Position numbers and translations under genes: made by a program
Part shown: positions 37,035 to 50,556 of the stretch, one piece after another
How positions within the stretch are numbered: the stretch's first letter is position 1
Layout of the letters: the number at the start of each line of letters is the position of its first letter
Assembly: GCF_963924675.1 (NCBI RefSeq)
Contig: NC_089236.1
Span: forward strand, 28,295,319 to 28,359,318
Direction of reading: 5' to 3'
Origin: Phocoena phocoena
Lineage: Eukaryota > Chordata > Mammalia > Artiodactyla > Phocoenidae
DNA length: 64,000 nt
The notes under the pieces: model-generated
Told to the model about the DNA's origin: nothing
Database searches by the model: none
The model's input: only the letters and a program-made list of their open reading frames with translations

Positions 37035-40000
37035 TTAGATTTCATATATATGTGGTAGCATACAGTATTTCTTTTCCTCTTTCTGACTTGCTTCACTCTG
37101 TATGACACACTCTAGGTTCATCCACCTCAATACAAATAACTCAATTTTGTTTCTTTTTATGGCTGAGTAATATTCCATTGTATATATGTGCCACTTCTTC
37201 TTTATCCATTCATCTGTTGATGGACACTTAGGTTGCTTCCATGTCCTGGCTATTGTAAATAGAGCTGCAATGAACATTGTGGTACATGACTCTTTTTGAA
37301 TTATGGTTTTCTCAGGGTATATGCCTAGGAGTGGGATTGCTGGGTCGTATGGTAGTTCTAGTCTTAGTTTTCTGAGGAACCTCCATAATGTTCCCATAGT
37401 GATTGTATCAGTTACATTTCCACCAACAGTGTAAGAGGGTTCCCTTTTCTCCACACCCTCTCTAACATTTACTGTTTATATATTTTGATGATGGCCCTTC
37501 TGACCAGTGTAAAATGATATCTCACTGTACTGTTGATTTGCATTTCCCTAATGATTAATGATATTGAGCATTCTTTCACGTGTTTGTTATCTGTATATCT
37601 TCTTTGGAGAAATGTCTATTCAGGTCTTTGCCCAATTTTGGATTGGGTTGTTTGTTTTTTTGATGTTGAGCCACATGAGCTGCTTGTAAATTTCGGAGAT
37701 TAATCCTTTGTCAGTTGCTTCATTTGAAAATATAATCTCCTACTCTGAGGATTGTCTTTTCATCTTGTTTATGGTTTCCTTTGCTGTGCAAAAGCTTTTA
37801 AGTTTCATTAGGCCCCATTTGTTTATTTTGGGTTTTATTTCCAATTCTCTAGGAGGTGGGTAAAAAAAGGATCTTGCTGTAATTTATGTCATAGAGTGTT
37901 CTGCCTATCTTTTCCTCTAAGAGTTTTATAATGTGTAGCTTTACATTTAGGTCTTTAATCCACTTTGAGTTTATTTTTGTGTATGGTGTTAGGGAGTGTT
38001 CTAATTTCATTCTTTTACATGTAGCTCTCCAGTTTTCCCAGCACCACTTATTGAAAAGGCTGTCTTCTCTCCATTGTATATCCTTGATGCCTTTATCAAA
38101 AATAAGGTGACCATATATATGTGAGTTTATCTCTGGGCTTTCTATTCTGTTCCATTGATTTGCATTTCTGTTTTTGTGCCAGTACAATACTGTCTTGATT
38201 ACTGTAGCTTTGCAGTATAGTCTGAAGTCTGGAAGCTTGATTCCACCAGCTCTGGTTTTCTTTCTCAAGAGTGCTTTGGGTATTCAAGGTCTTTTGTGTT
38301 TCCATACAGATTGTGAAATTATTTGTTCTAGTCTGTGAAAAATGCCACTGGTAGTTTGATAGAAATTGCATTGAAGCTGTAGATTGCTTTGGGTAGTATA
38401 GTCATTTTCACAATGTTGATTCTTCCAATCCAAGAACATGGTATTTCTCTCCATCTTTTTGTATCATCTTTAATTTCTTTCATCAGTGTTTTATAGTTTT
38501 CTTCATACAGGTCTTTTGTGTCCTTAGGTAGATTTATTCCTAGGTTTCTTACTCTTTGTTGCAATGGTAAGTGGGAGTGTTTCCTTAATTTCACTTTCAG
38601 ATTTTTCATCATTAGTGCATAGGAATGTAAGATATTTCTATGAATTAATTTTTGTTTCTGTTAGTTTACCAAATTCATTGATTAGCTCTAGTAGTTTTTT
38701 GGTAACATCTTTAGGATTCTCTATGTATAGTATCATGTCATCTGCAAACAGTTTCAGCTTTACTTCTTGTTTTCTGATTTGGATTCCTTTCATTTCTTTT
38801 TCTTCTCTGATTGCTGTGGCTAAAACTCCCAAAACAATGTTGAATAATAGTGGTGAGAGTGGGCAACCTTGTCTTGTTCCTGAGCTTAGTGGAAATGGTT
38901 TCAGTTTTTCACCATTGAGAACACTGTTGGCTGTGGGTTTGTCATATACGGCCTTTATCCTGTTGAGGAAAGTTCCTTCTATGCCTACCTTCTGCAGGGT
39001 TTTTATTATAACTGGTTGTTGAATTTTGTCAAAAGCTTTTTCGCATCTATTGAGATGATCATATGGTTTTTCTCCTTCAATTTGTTAATATGGTGTATCA
39101 CATTGATTGATTTGTGTATACTGAAGGATCCTTGCATTCCTGGGACAAACCCCACCTGATCATGGTGTATGATCCTTTTAATGTGCTGTTGGATTCTGTT
39201 GGCTATTATCTTGTGGGGGATTTTTGTGTGTGTATTCATCAGTGATATTAGTCTGTAATTTTCTATTTTTTGTAGTATCTTTGTCTGGTTTTGGTATCCG
39301 TGTGATGGTGGCCTCGTAGAATGAGTTTGGGAGTGTTCCTCCTTCTGCTATATTTTGGAAGACTTTGAGAAGGATAGGTATTAGCTCTTCTCTAAATGCT
39401 TGATAGAATTTGACTTTGAAACCATCTGGTCCTGGGCTTTAGCTTCTTGGAAGATTTTTAATCACAGTTTCAATTTCAGTGCTGGTGATTGGTCTGTTTA
39501 TATTTTCTATTTCTTCCTGGTTCAGTCTTGGAAGGTTGTGCTTTTCTAAGAACTTGTCCATTTCTCACAGTTTGTCCATTTTTTTGGCATAGAGTTGCTT
39601 GTAGTAATCTCTCATGATCCTGTGAATTTCTGCAGTGTCTGCTGTTACTTCTCCTTTTTCATTTCTAATTCTATTGATTTGAGTCTTCTCCCATTTTCTC
39701 TTGTTGAGTCTGGCTAATGGTTTATCATTTTTGTTTATCTTCTCAAAGAACCAGCTTTTAGTTTTATTGATCTTTGCTATCATTTCCTTCATTTCTTTTT
39801 CATTTATTTCTGATCTGATCTTTATTATTTCTTTCCTTCTGCTAACTTTGGGGTTTCTTTGTTCTTCTTTCTCTACTTGCTTTAGGTGTAAAGTTAGGCT
39901 GTTTATTTGAGATGTTTCATGTTTCTTGAAGTAGGATTCTGTTGCTATAAACGTCCCTCTTAGAACTGCTTTTGCTGCATCCCATAGGTTTTGGGTCATT

Positions 40001-40842
40001 GTGCTTTCATTGTCATTTGTTTTTAAATATTTTCTGATTTCCTCTTTGATTTCTTCAGTGATCTCTTGGTTATTCAGCAGTGCACTGTTTAGCCTCCATG
40101 TGTTTGTATTTTTTACAGATTTCTTCCTGTAATTGATATCTAGTCTCATAGCATTGTGGTCAGTAAAGATACTTGATATGATTTCAGTTTTCTTAAATTT
40201 ACCAAAGCTTGATTTGTGACCCAAGATATGATCTATCCTGGAGAAAGTTCCTTAAGCACTAGAGAAGAAAGTGTATACTGTTGTTTTTGGATGGAATGTC
40301 CTATAAATATCAAAGAAGTCTATCTTGTTTAATATATCATTTAAAGCTTGTGTCTCCTTGTTTATTTTCATTTTGGAATATCTGTCCATTGGCAAAAGTA
40401 GGGTGTTAAAGTCTAATCCTATTATTGTGTTATTGTCTATTTCCCCTTTTATGGTTGTTAGTATTTGCCTTATGTATTGAGGTGCTTCTATGTTGGGTTC
40501 ATAAATATTTACAATTGTTATATCTTCTTCTTGGATTGATCCCTTGATCATTATGTAGTGTCCTTCTTTGTCCCTTGTAATAGTCTTTGTTTTAAAGTGT
40601 ATTTTGTCTGATATGAAAATTGCTACTCCAGCTTTCTTTTGATTTCCATTTGCATGGAATATCTTCTTCCATCCCCTCACTTTCAGTCTGTATGTGTCCT
40701 TTGGTCTGAAGTGGGTCTCTTGTAGACATGATATATATGGGTCTTGTTTTTGTTTCCATTCAGCCAGTCTATGTCTTTTAATTGGAGCATTTAATCCATT
40801 TACATTTAAGGTTATTATCAATATATATGTTCCTATTACCAT
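37035..40842 (-). pseudogene. L1-B ORF2, multiply broken
   Basis: Starts [18 protein letters not shown] at 40842. The endonuclease is in 40842-40252 and the linker in 40224-39565. The palm FADD box survives in the short frame 38832-38638 ([14 protein letters not shown]). 38612-37849 covers the thumb side, and 37454-37035 is the C-terminus with [16 protein letters not shown]. There are at least six frame breaks. The region around the C-terminal knuckle is disrupted. It is not functional. Confidence 0.92.
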
Positions 40843-40899
40843 TTTCTTAATTCTTTTGGGTTTGTTATTGTAGGTCTTTTCCTTCTCTTGTGGTTCCTC

Positions 40900-41793
40900 C
40901 CTAGAGAAGTTCCTTTAACATTTATTGTAAAGCTGGTTTGGTGGTGCTGAACTCTCTTAGTTTTTGTTTGTCAGTAAAAGTTTTAATTTCTCCATCAAAT
41001 CTGAATGAGATTCTTGCTGGGTAGAGTAATCTTGGTTGTAGATTTTTCCCTTTCATCAATTTACATATGTTCCACCACTCCCTTCTGGCTTGCAGAGTTT
41101 CTGCTGAAAGATCGGCTGTTATCCTTATGGGGATTCCCTTGTGCATTCTTTGTTTTTTTCCCTTGTTTCTTTTAATAATTTTTCTTTGTATTTAGTTTTT
41201 GATAATTTGATTAATATGTGTCTTGGCATGTTTCTCCTAGGATTTACTCTGTATGGGTCTCTCTGTGCTTCCTGGACTTGATTAACTATTTCCTTTTCCA
41301 TAGTAGGCAAGTTTTCAACTATAATCTCTTCAAATATTTTCTCAGTCCCTTTCGTTTTCTCTTCTTCCTCTGGGACCCCTATAATTCTAATGTTGGTGTG
41401 TTTAATTTTGTCCCAGATGTCTATGAGACTGTTCTCAATTCTTTTCATTCTTTTTTCTTTATTCTGCTCTGCAGTAGTTATTTACACTATTTTATCTTCC
41501 AGGTCACTTATCTGTTCTTCTGCTTCAGTCATTCTGCTATTGCTTCCTTCTAGAGAATTTTTAATTTCATTTATTTTGTTGTCCATCATTGTTTGTTTGC
41601 TCTTTAGTTCTTCTAGGTCTTTGTTAAATGTTTCTTTTATTTTCTCCATTCTATTTCCAAGATTTTTAATCATCTTTACTATCATTACTCTGAACTAATT
41701 TTTAGGTAGACTGTCTAATTCCTCTTCATTTGTTTGATCTGGTGGGTTTGTACCTTCCTCCTTCAACTGCTTTGTGTTTCTCTGTCTTCTCAT
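40900..41793 (-). pseudogene. L1-B ORF1, broken
   Basis: Colinear with L1-A ORF1 but split. The coiled coil is in 41685-41482 (with an in-frame stop at its N-terminal side near 41695), the RRM-like part in 41448-41125 (IRIIGVPEEEEK) and the C-terminal domain in 41146-40922 (LTADLSAETLQARREW). Confidence 0.9.
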
Positions 41794-43893
41794 TTTGTTT
41801 AACTAGCTGTGTTTGGGGTCTCCTTTTCACTGGCTGCACGTGTGTAATTCCTGTTATTTTTGGTGTCTGCCCCCAGTGGCTAAGGTTGGTTCAGTGGGTT
41901 GTGTAGTCTTCCTGGTGGAGGGGACGAGTGCCTGTGTTCTGTTAAGTGAGGCTGGATATTGTCTTTCTGTTGGGAAAGTCTGCATCTGGTGGTGTGTTTT
42001 CATGTGTCTGTGACCATATTATGATTTTAGGCAGCCTATCTGCTTATGCATTTGTTTGTGTTCCTGTCTTGTTAGCTGTTTGGCATAGGGTGTCCAACAC
42101 TGTATCTTGCTGGTCATTGAATGGAGCTGGGTCTTGGCATTGAGATGAAGATCTCTGGGAGATTTTTGCCATTTGATATTACTTGGGGCAGGGAGGTCTC
42201 TGGTGGACCTATGTTTTGAACTTGGCTCTCCCACCTCAGAGGCAGAGGCCTGTCACCCGGCCTGAGCTCCAAGACCCTGTCATCCACACAGTTCAGAATA
42301 AAATGGAGAAAAGAAGAAAGAAAGAAAGAAAAAAATAAAGTTATTAAAATAAAAAATAATTATTTTTTTAAATTAAAAGTAATTAGAAAAAGAAAGAAGA
42401 GAGCAACTAAACCAAAACATAATTCCATCGATGATAACAAGAACTTAAAACTATACTAAAAAAAAAACAAAACGAACAAACAAACAAAAAAAAAAAACGA
42501 CAGAAGGAACCCTAGGACAAATGGTAAATGCAAAGCTATATAGACAATGTCACACAGAAGAATACATATACACACTCACAAAAAAGGAAAAAGGAAATAT
42601 ATTTATCATTGTTCCCAAAGTCCACTGCCTCAATTTGCGATGATTTTTTGTCTATTCAGGTATTCCACAGATGCAGCAGGGTACATCAAGTTGATTGTAG
42701 AGATTTAATTCACTGCACTTGAGGCTGCTGGTAGAAATTTCCCTTTCTCTTCTTTGTTCGCACAGCTACTGGGGTTCAGTTTTGGCTTTTGGCCTGCCTT
42801 TGCTTGTAGGTCTCCTGAGGGCATCTGTTCTCAGCTCAGACAGGAAGGGGTTAAAGTAGGAGCTGATTAGGGGGCTCTGGCTCACGCAGGCTGAGGAGAG
42901 AGAGGGACACGGAATGCAGGGCGTGCCTGCGGTGGCAGAAGCTGGTGTGATGTTGCACCAGCCTGAGGCATGCCATGTGTTCTCCCAGGGAAGTTGTCCC
43001 TGGATCACGGGACCCTGGCAATGGTGGTCTGCACAGGCTCCCAGGAGGGGAGGTGTGGATAGTGACTTGTGCTTGTACACAGGCTTCTTGGTGCCTGCAG
43101 AATCAGACTTAGCATCTCATGACCGTCTCTGGTGTTGTGCTGATAGCCGCAGCTCGCACCCATCTCTGGAGCTCATTTAGGTGTTGCTCTGAATCCCCTC
43201 TCCTCATGCACCACGAAACAAAGAGGCAAGAAATAGTCTCTTGCCTCTTCGGCAGCTCCAGACTTTCTCGTGGACACCCTCCTGGCTAGCTGTGGCACAC
43301 TAGCTCCCTTCAGGCTGTGTTCACGCAGCCAACCCAAGTCCTCTCCCTGGGATCTGACTTCCGAAGTCAGCTCAGCTCCCAGCCCCCACCCTCCCTGGTG
43401 GGTGAGCAGGCAATCCTCTGAAGCTGGAGAGTGCTGGTCGGCACCCATCTTCCATGCGGGAATCTCTCTGCTTTTCCCTCTTCACCCCTGTCACTGTGCT
43501 CTCCTCCATGGCTCTGAAGCTTCTTTCCCCCTCCACCACCTGCAGTCTCTGCCCTCAAAGGGGCTTCCTAGTGTTTGGAAACCTTTCCTCCTTCACAGCT
43601 CCCTCCTGCTGGTGCAGGTCCCATCCCTATCCATTTGTCTCTGTTTTTTCTTTTTTCTTTTGCCCTACACAGGTACGTAGGGAGTTTCTTACCTTTTGGG
43701 AGGTCTGAGTTCTTCTGCCAGCATTCAGTAGGTGTTCTGTAGGGGTTGTTCCACATGTAGATGTATTTCTGATGTATTTGTGGGGAGGAAGGTGATCTCC
43801 ACGTCTTACTCTTCTGCCATCTTGAAGCTTCTCCCTTATAGTGGTTTAAAAATACGTTTTCCTAAATGTTAGCGAAGTTGAGTAGCTAAAATA

Positions 43894-43919
43894 ATGTGTG
43901 TGTGTGTGTGTGTGTGTGT
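43894..43919. repeat. (TG)n microsatellite
   Basis: About 13 uninterrupted TG units just beyond the 5' end of L1-B. Confidence 0.95.
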
Positions 43920-43924
43920 TTCAT

Positions 43925-44680
43925 ATGTTTGCATGTAGTTTTACATAGATAAGTGCATTAAAAAATCTAAAAATAAAATCAAAGCCAAGGATCAGTATTT
44001 TTGGTGGATTTCTGTACTTCTTTTGTTAATATGTATAAGTATCTATATTGCCTTGCTGGTTTAAGATTTTACATATATATCTTCTCCAAAAATGTGACCT
44101 ACCTGTTAACTCCATCTATAGTATTCCATATGGAGCATATATAATTACTTTTAATGATTTCAAAGCCAAAAAATTTTATCATATGAGTTATGCTTTTGGG
44201 TTTCCTTTAGAACTGTTTCACTTAATGTAACAAATATATTTTCCTATATTTTCTTCCATTACATTTTAAAATTGTCTTTCTCATTTAGGTCATTTTTTCC
44301 AACTGAAAGACACATTTATGTATGGCATAAAAACTCCTTTATTTTAGTCCATATATTGGGACTGTTTTAAAACAGTAATGTCCGCACGTTTGTAATATTT
44401 CTTTGATCACATATTGTGTTTTCATATATGTCTCTTGCTGGACACTCAATTGTCTTTTGAAATCTAGTTTCCTATTTATTTCCCAGTAACATCTGTTTGC
44501 CTGTATTTGTTCATTAATTAGTTAACTCACTTGTTTATTTATTTGTTTATTTTTATTACCATGAGTAGGTAACATATTTTAACATCTGTAGAACAAATCT
44601 TCCTACATCATTTTTTTTAATTCCAACATTTCCGTAGGTATTGTGAACGTATTCCCTAAGATTGTAAAATATATTAAATT
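43925..44680. other. AT-rich intergenic DNA, no gene seen
   Basis: Decayed sequence, possibly very old LINE-derived in part. No gene is supported. Confidence 0.5.
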
Positions 44681-44913
44681 AAAAATCCATTAGATGGGGC
44701 TTCCCTGGTGGCACAGTGGTTGAGAGTCCACCTGCCAATGCAGCAGACATGGGTTCATGCCCTTGTCCGGGAAGATCCCACATGCCATGGAGCGGCTGGG
44801 CCTGTGAGACATGGCAACTGGGCCTGCACGTCCGGAACCTGTGCTCCACAATAGGAGAGGCCACAATAGTGAGAGGCCTGCATACGGCAAAAAAAAAAAA
44901 AATCCATTAGATG
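44681..44913 (+). mobile_element. CHR-type SINE, copy 6
   Basis: Plus-strand body from ggcttccctgg at about 44699 to the poly-A before 44900. The duplication aaaaatccattagatg is at 44681-44696 and at about 44898-44913. The full-length short CHR form includes the ctgtgctcc...gtgagaggcc distal part. Confidence 0.94.
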
Positions 44914-46200
44914 TTTAATTAAAATTGAATTGGATTTCTAGATTGCTTTCAGAAAACCTGGCATCTGTATCATATTAACTTGCACCATAAAATGAAGACT
45001 ATGTATATATTTATTTATATTGCCCTTTAAAATTTTTAACCACATTTAAAAATTATCTTCATACAAATATTCTTCATCTTTAAATAATATATCTAGAAAA
45101 TTGCATTTACAAATGCAGAGGACAATACATATCAATATGATATGTTCCCTCTCTACCTACCAATCATAAATAAGTTCAAGTTATTAATTATTCAAATGCT
45201 CTGTATCATAGCATATTTTGTGTATGCTGTAACACTTCTTTTCTTTTCATCATATGTGCCTAAAATATACTTTTTTTCATTCTTTTATTTTACACTTTTG
45301 AAGAAATGCCTACTTTTAAATATGTTTCTTTGGGATAGTTGACTTTTCTTTTTTTTAACAGTTGTTTATTTCCCCATTTCTCTCACTCTCTACTTTGCTC
45401 ACTCTCTCTCTCTCTCTCTTTTTTTTTTTTTTTTTTTGCCAGCTCTTGAGCTTATGTACTGTGACAAGATTTCAAAAAAATCTGAGAGTCTTTGATCTGA
45501 TCTGTATTTACTCAATTACACTTCAGAAAATACTTGTTACCTCAGAGCTCATTTTTACCATCTTTTTATTTTCCATTGATCAGCTTCTACATATTGTTTT
45601 CTTCTTTTCCCACCACCCACTTTATAGATCAAATTTCTATGTGGATTTGCATGTTATCCATTATATTTTATTATTCTAGTTGTTACCTCTATCATATTGT
45701 TACTTATACTTGTGTTTATTCCCTCCTTTCTCATAAATATCTCTATCTCACCATTGTATTGTCATCAGAAAGACAAATTAAAATGTTTTTATTGCCCTTT
45801 GTTCTTTTCCTCTCCTTTCTCTTACATTTTGGTATTATTGCACAATATAAATTCTCAGGATCTAAAGATAAAATTTTGTTATTACTTTTCAAACAGCAAA
45901 TAGTTATTATTCCTCTTGGCTTTCCATATATCTGCTGAAACATTGTTTCAGTCAGTGTCCAATCAGAAAAGCAGAAATCTATTATTGTGCTTTAAACAGA
46001 TGAATTTAAAGACTGGCAATTAGGTACAACTGTGATTGACGTGCTGGAGGGGAATAACAAAACAAGCATCTGAAAAACTAAAAAAAAAAGGTTAAAAGCC
46101 AAAATTTAAAAAGTAACAAGGAAGCAAACAAACAAAAGACCAAACCAAACGCTTTACTAAAATCCTGGTTAATGCTTAGTGTTGTGAATGGATTAGTGAA
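44914..46200. other. AT-rich intergenic DNA, no gene seen
   Basis: Includes a CT-rich plus poly-T simple repeat at about 45400-45437. The 134-codon frame at 45534-45938 lacks any domain and is low in complexity. Confidence 0.5.
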
Positions 46201-46201
46201 A

Positions 46202-46446
46202 CTTTTATTATTATTATTATTTGTTGTTGTTGTTTTTCTTTGCGGTACGTGGGCTTCTCACTGTTGTGGCTTCTCCCGTTGCGGAACACAGGCTCCGGAC
46301 GCACAGGTTCAGCGGCCATGGCTCACGGGCCCAGCCGCTCTGGGGCATGTGGGATCTTCCCAGACCGGGGCACGAACCCATGTCCCCTGCATCGGCAGGT
46401 GGACTCTTAACCACTGAGCCACCAGGAAAGCCCCCTTTTATTATTT
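46202..46446 (-). mobile_element. CHR-type SINE, copy 7
   Basis: Reverse-oriented body ending gccaccaggaaagcccc. The tail has expanded into TTA and TTG triplets. A short duplication cttttattatt is recognisable on both sides (from 46202 and from about 46435), though it is blurred by the triplet expansion. Confidence 0.88.
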
Positions 46447-47418
46447 TTATAGATCTAAGCTCCAAGCTTCCTAAACACTGTTCAAATTTATTTTGAAGTA
46501 AAATTCAAACTGAATGATCTGTAGAGCTCTGCCATAAAAGTCTTTTTAAGCAAATCAGAAGCATTTTCTCTTAAAGCAAAATCAGACTTCATTTATATGG
46601 CTGGAAGTTTTATTATCATTAATTTTAAATTGTTAAAGATTATTTTTAGCTTTCTTTAAACTGTTTTGTTCCTTTAGGGACTTTTTATTAAAAAAGAACA
46701 AACTGGTGTTGCATATAGGGAACACATGCAAACACTTTGGCTTGTTAATGGTATGTGTGAGTAGACAAAGGAATAACTGCTGTGATAAATATTCTCAAAT
46801 AATAATACAAAAATGAAAAGCAAAAGAAAGTGTGGACAAGAAAAACTGACTCCTTTCTCCCTTCCTAGAGGGAGATCACACATAAAGAAAGTTCCTTTTG
46901 CTTCCGACTGGTGGGGTTCCTCAGTGTGATTGATGTCTCCAATTCCAAGTGATAATTATAGCAAGGAGTGCAGCATCACTCTGCTCAGTGGTGAAGGTGA
47001 TGCAGTGTATTTTCAACTGGCACTGCAGGGGAGCGGAGATTTTTCTTTTTATGTATCATTTATAAATTGATATGGCAACCCAACCAAGCAGTAGCTTTTA
47101 AAACTTAATGAGGATGAAAAATTGTGTGTATGTTCAAGCGTATACCTGTGTGTGTAAGTGTATGTCTAACATTTGACGTTTCTAAGAAGTTGACAGGAAC
47201 AAAAATCCAAGCACCTGAATATATTTTGATGTTTTCCCTTATTTCTTTGTAAAAACAACTCTATCTTTAATTTGTATGTTGATAATAAAAACTCAGGACA
47301 AGTGATTTTTTAAAGTGTCCTTGTTTGAGATTATAACACACCATCGCACTGTGACTGTATGATATTCTAACTACCCTGGCTATTGACTATAGTTGATAGA
47401 TTTTGTGGGTAAAAATAT
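46447..47418. other. intergenic DNA, no gene seen
   Basis: Nothing recognisable beyond scattered short frames without domains. Confidence 0.5.
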
Positions 47419-47553
47419 GATTCTCAGTTAAATTTAAATTTCAAATAAACAATGAATAAATTTTAGTATAAGTATGTCCCAAATATTGTGTGGGGAAAGT
47501 TATACTAAGAAAATATTCATTGTTTATCTGAAATTCAAATTTAACTGAGAATC
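47419..47553. repeat. long inverted repeat, 52-bp arms, 30-nt loop
   Basis: The left arm 47419-47470 (begins gattctcagttaaattt) pairs with the right arm 47501-47553 (ends aactgagaatc) with only a handful of mismatches. A transcript of either strand would fold into a hairpin of about 135 nt. It may be a palindromic DNA-transposon remnant; such elements sometimes act as microRNA precursors. Function is not shown. Confidence 0.92.
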
Positions 47554-48009
47554 CTGTGTTTTATCTGGCAACCCTAATATTATCTTCCCCAGATTTAATT
47601 CTCAGAAAGAATCATTTTGAGGAAAATATAAATTATTTCAATGTGTATGTATGGTTACAGAACAAATACTTAGATGGATTAAATAGAACTTTGAGAATGG
47701 GAAACCTGATATTTTTCCTGCCTCTTTATTTCAGTAAAGTCAAGCAGTGAACACTGTTCCATAAAGGTCAATTGGCAACTGTACCATCTGCTCTGGGTCC
47801 CTAGAATAAATTTCCTGCTGGGGCCCTGCTACACATGAGCACATGTTATTTGCACAAAGACCAAAATCTTATATTGTATTCTTGCTTGATCCCTGCAGTG
47901 GTTGCTGGCTCAGCAGCATCAGTAATGGTGTTTGTGGCCAAATTCTGGACCTTCATTATGCTGACTGCTGCCAATCCCAGGAAGAATGAGTCTAGCAAGT
48001 TAAAACAAC

Positions 48010-48450
48010 ATGAAATGAAATGCTAGAACATATGTGCTATGGACGAACAGGTAATAGCCTCAGATTACTTTTACCAGACCTGTTTACTCATGCCCCGGGT
48101 TGTGTGAGTATTGACTTTTAAAGACTCAGAGCCACACCCTTTCCCAGAGAATTGCCCTGGGAAGATTGAAATACCTCAGAGAGCATGTCTTCTATTGCCC
48201 CCACCTATCCAGTCAATGAATGATGGATAATAGGCTGCAAAATATCTCAAGGTAGGACAACTTTTGATGCAATTAATACTCTTGATCTCCCTATGAAATC
48301 AGGCTGAGTCTAAACTTCAGGTAAAACCATAAATTTGCTTAGCTTTTTCTCCTGCTCTGTTCTCACAGATTTTACCAGAAAGCACTAACTCAATAAACAA
48401 CTTATGCCTAAATCACCATCTCAAATTCTGCTTCTGGGCATCTCAAACTA
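48010..48450 (+). mobile_element. LTR-like remnant (tentative)
   Basis: The 3' part reads like an old mammalian LTR end, with AATAAA at about 48391, then a run ending in ctgcttctgggcatctcaaactaggaca. The left boundary is uncertain and the family is not assigned. Confidence 0.4.
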
Positions 48451-49059
48451 GGACAATATCCTATTGTCATAAAGGAAACTGTTTATTTAGAGAAAATCAA
48501 ATGGGAGGGTCAAAGAATTATCTGTTGAATGTAAAACCATACGGGAAAAACTGTACATACTCAACAATAACTATACTCCCTAGCTCCTCTGTATCATCTA
48601 ATCTACTGTCCATCCCTTGTAGTGTATTTTGTCAGTTACTGTATTCTTCATCTCTGTTTGGTTCTTCTTTGTATTCTCTAACTCTTTTTTAGATACTCCT
48701 AACTTCTCATTCTGTTCATCCAATCTTCTCTCAAGTTCTTTGAGCATCTTTAGGATTATTACCTTGAACTTTTTATCAGGTAGATTGCTTATCTCTATTT
48801 TACTTAGTTTTTCTTCTGGGGATTATCTTATTTCTTTCTTTGGAACATATTCCTCTGTCTCCCCATTTTGCCTTATTTGCTGTGCTTATTTCTATGTATC
48901 TGGTATGTTGGTTATATTTCCCAACCCTGGAGAAGTGGCCTTTTTAGGAGATATCCTATGTGTCCCAGCCACACATTCCCCTCTGGTCACCAGAGCTATA
49001 TGTTTTAGGGGTGTCCCTATCTGGACTGAGTGCGTCCTTCTCTTTTGACAGGCTGACCA

Positions 49060-49900
49060 CTCTGCCTGGCTTGGTATGCATGCTGGCCCCTGATCTGGTT
49101 GGTTGTCTGGCCCTGTCTTATGCAGAGGTTGCCTGCTGTTGGTGAGCAGGGCTGGTCACAAGTCAGCTAACTGCAGAACCCTGGGTTTCCCAGCTCTAGT
49201 ATTTGCTTGCTGGTGGGTACTACTGGCTCCTGACATGGCTGGCTGTGGATTCCAGGATGTCCCAAAGTTGGTGTCTCCACTGGTGAGTGGAACTGGATTC
49301 TCAGGCAGCTGGCTGAGGTGTACGAGATGTCTCAGTGTCGACCTGCTGGTGGGCAGTGTTGGGGCCTAGGGATGTCCAGGCTAATGACAGCCTGCTGGTG
49401 TTGGATCCAGGTCTGGGGTCTTTGGCTGCCAGGTTCTGGGGATCCCAGAGCTAGTGTAGTCCTGCTGGTGGGTGGGGCACTTTCTGGTACAGCTGACTTT
49501 GAGATTTGTGGTATCCTGAAGCTGGCGTCTTCCTACTGGTGGATGGGGTTATATCCCAGGATGGTTGGCTGAGGGGCCCAAGTTGTCCCAGAGCTGTTGT
49601 TGGCTTGCTGGTGAGCAGAGCTTGGGCCCATGGAGGCCTGGGGTTACTGTGGCCCACTGGTTGGTGGTGCTGGGTCCTGGGGTCTCTGGCTGCATGGTCC
49701 TAGGGGTTCTAGAATTGATGTTGGCCTGCTGGTGGTTGAAGATGAGTTTTGACAACTGGTTTGGGGATTCTGGGGGTCCCGGGGCTAGTGCTGGTGCACT
49801 GATATATGAGACCAAGTCCTGAGCCCTCCGGTAGACAGGCTGGTCCTGGGAGGGCTGTGGGCTCAGCATGTCTTAAGGCAACTAACATTCTGATTGGTGG
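49060..49900. repeat. decayed tandem array of about 65-75-bp units
   Basis: The motif ctgctggtg or a one- to two-base variant recurs roughly every 65-75 bp: near 49133, 49208, 49277, 49340, 49392, 49461, 49531, 49606, 49657, 49725. Between the motifs are similar blocks such as ggctgg, cctggggtct and ctagtg. About ten units make up most of this L1 5' UTR. Confidence 0.7.
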
Positions 49901-50556
49901 GGCTTTGTCCCCATCCAGTTGGCTGCTTGTCTTGAGGCATCCCTGAACTGCTGCTAAGAGTACTCATGAGCAGGGTCAGTTCCTGGCTCTAGTAAGCTAA
50001 ATGGAAGATTCCTAAAATGGTGCTTGCCAGCACCAGTGTACTCCTGGGAGAATGGGCTCCCATAAATGTCTGCTGCCAGTGTCTGTGTCCCCAGGGTGAG
50101 TTCCAGTTGCCTCCTGTCTCTCCAAGATCAACAGGTGTGTCTGACCCAGGCTCCTTTCAAATTACTACTTCTTCCCTGGGTCTCAGAGCATGTGAGATTT
50201 TGTGTGCACCCTTTAACAGTGGAGTCTCTATTTCCCACATCCTTCTGTCTCTCCGTAAAGTAAGCCCTGCTGGACTTCAAAGCAAATGTTCTTAGGGCGC
50301 ATTTTCTGGGTGTAGGAACCCTGGACTGGGTAGCGTGATATGAGTCTTGGACCCTTCATTGCTTGAGAAGATCCTCTGCAATTGTAATTATTCTCTCATT
50401 TGTAGGTCACCCACCTAAGGGTATGGGTCTTGACTAGACTTCATTGCCACCCACCTATCCATATCATCAAGATTTCTTATTTATATTTTTAGTTGTAGAA
50501 GATATTTTCTGCTAGTCTTCTGGTTTTCTCATTAATAGTTATTCTGTAAATAATTG

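Larger units (their letters stand above)
36653..43833 (-). mobile_element. full-length LINE-1, copy L1-B, decayed
   Basis: A 7.2-kb minus-strand L1 colinear with L1-A along its whole length: A-tail (as T) at 36653, 3' UTR, ORF2, ORF1, and 5' UTR to the cttcaagatggc start at about 43820-43833. Many more indels and CpG losses than L1-A show it is older. It has only a single 38-bp unit in the 5' UTR. I did not find a convincing target-site duplication. Confidence 0.92.

Noticed and set aside
36653..43833. A target-site duplication for L1-B
   Set aside because: Short matches around the two ends are no better than chance in AT-rich flanks.
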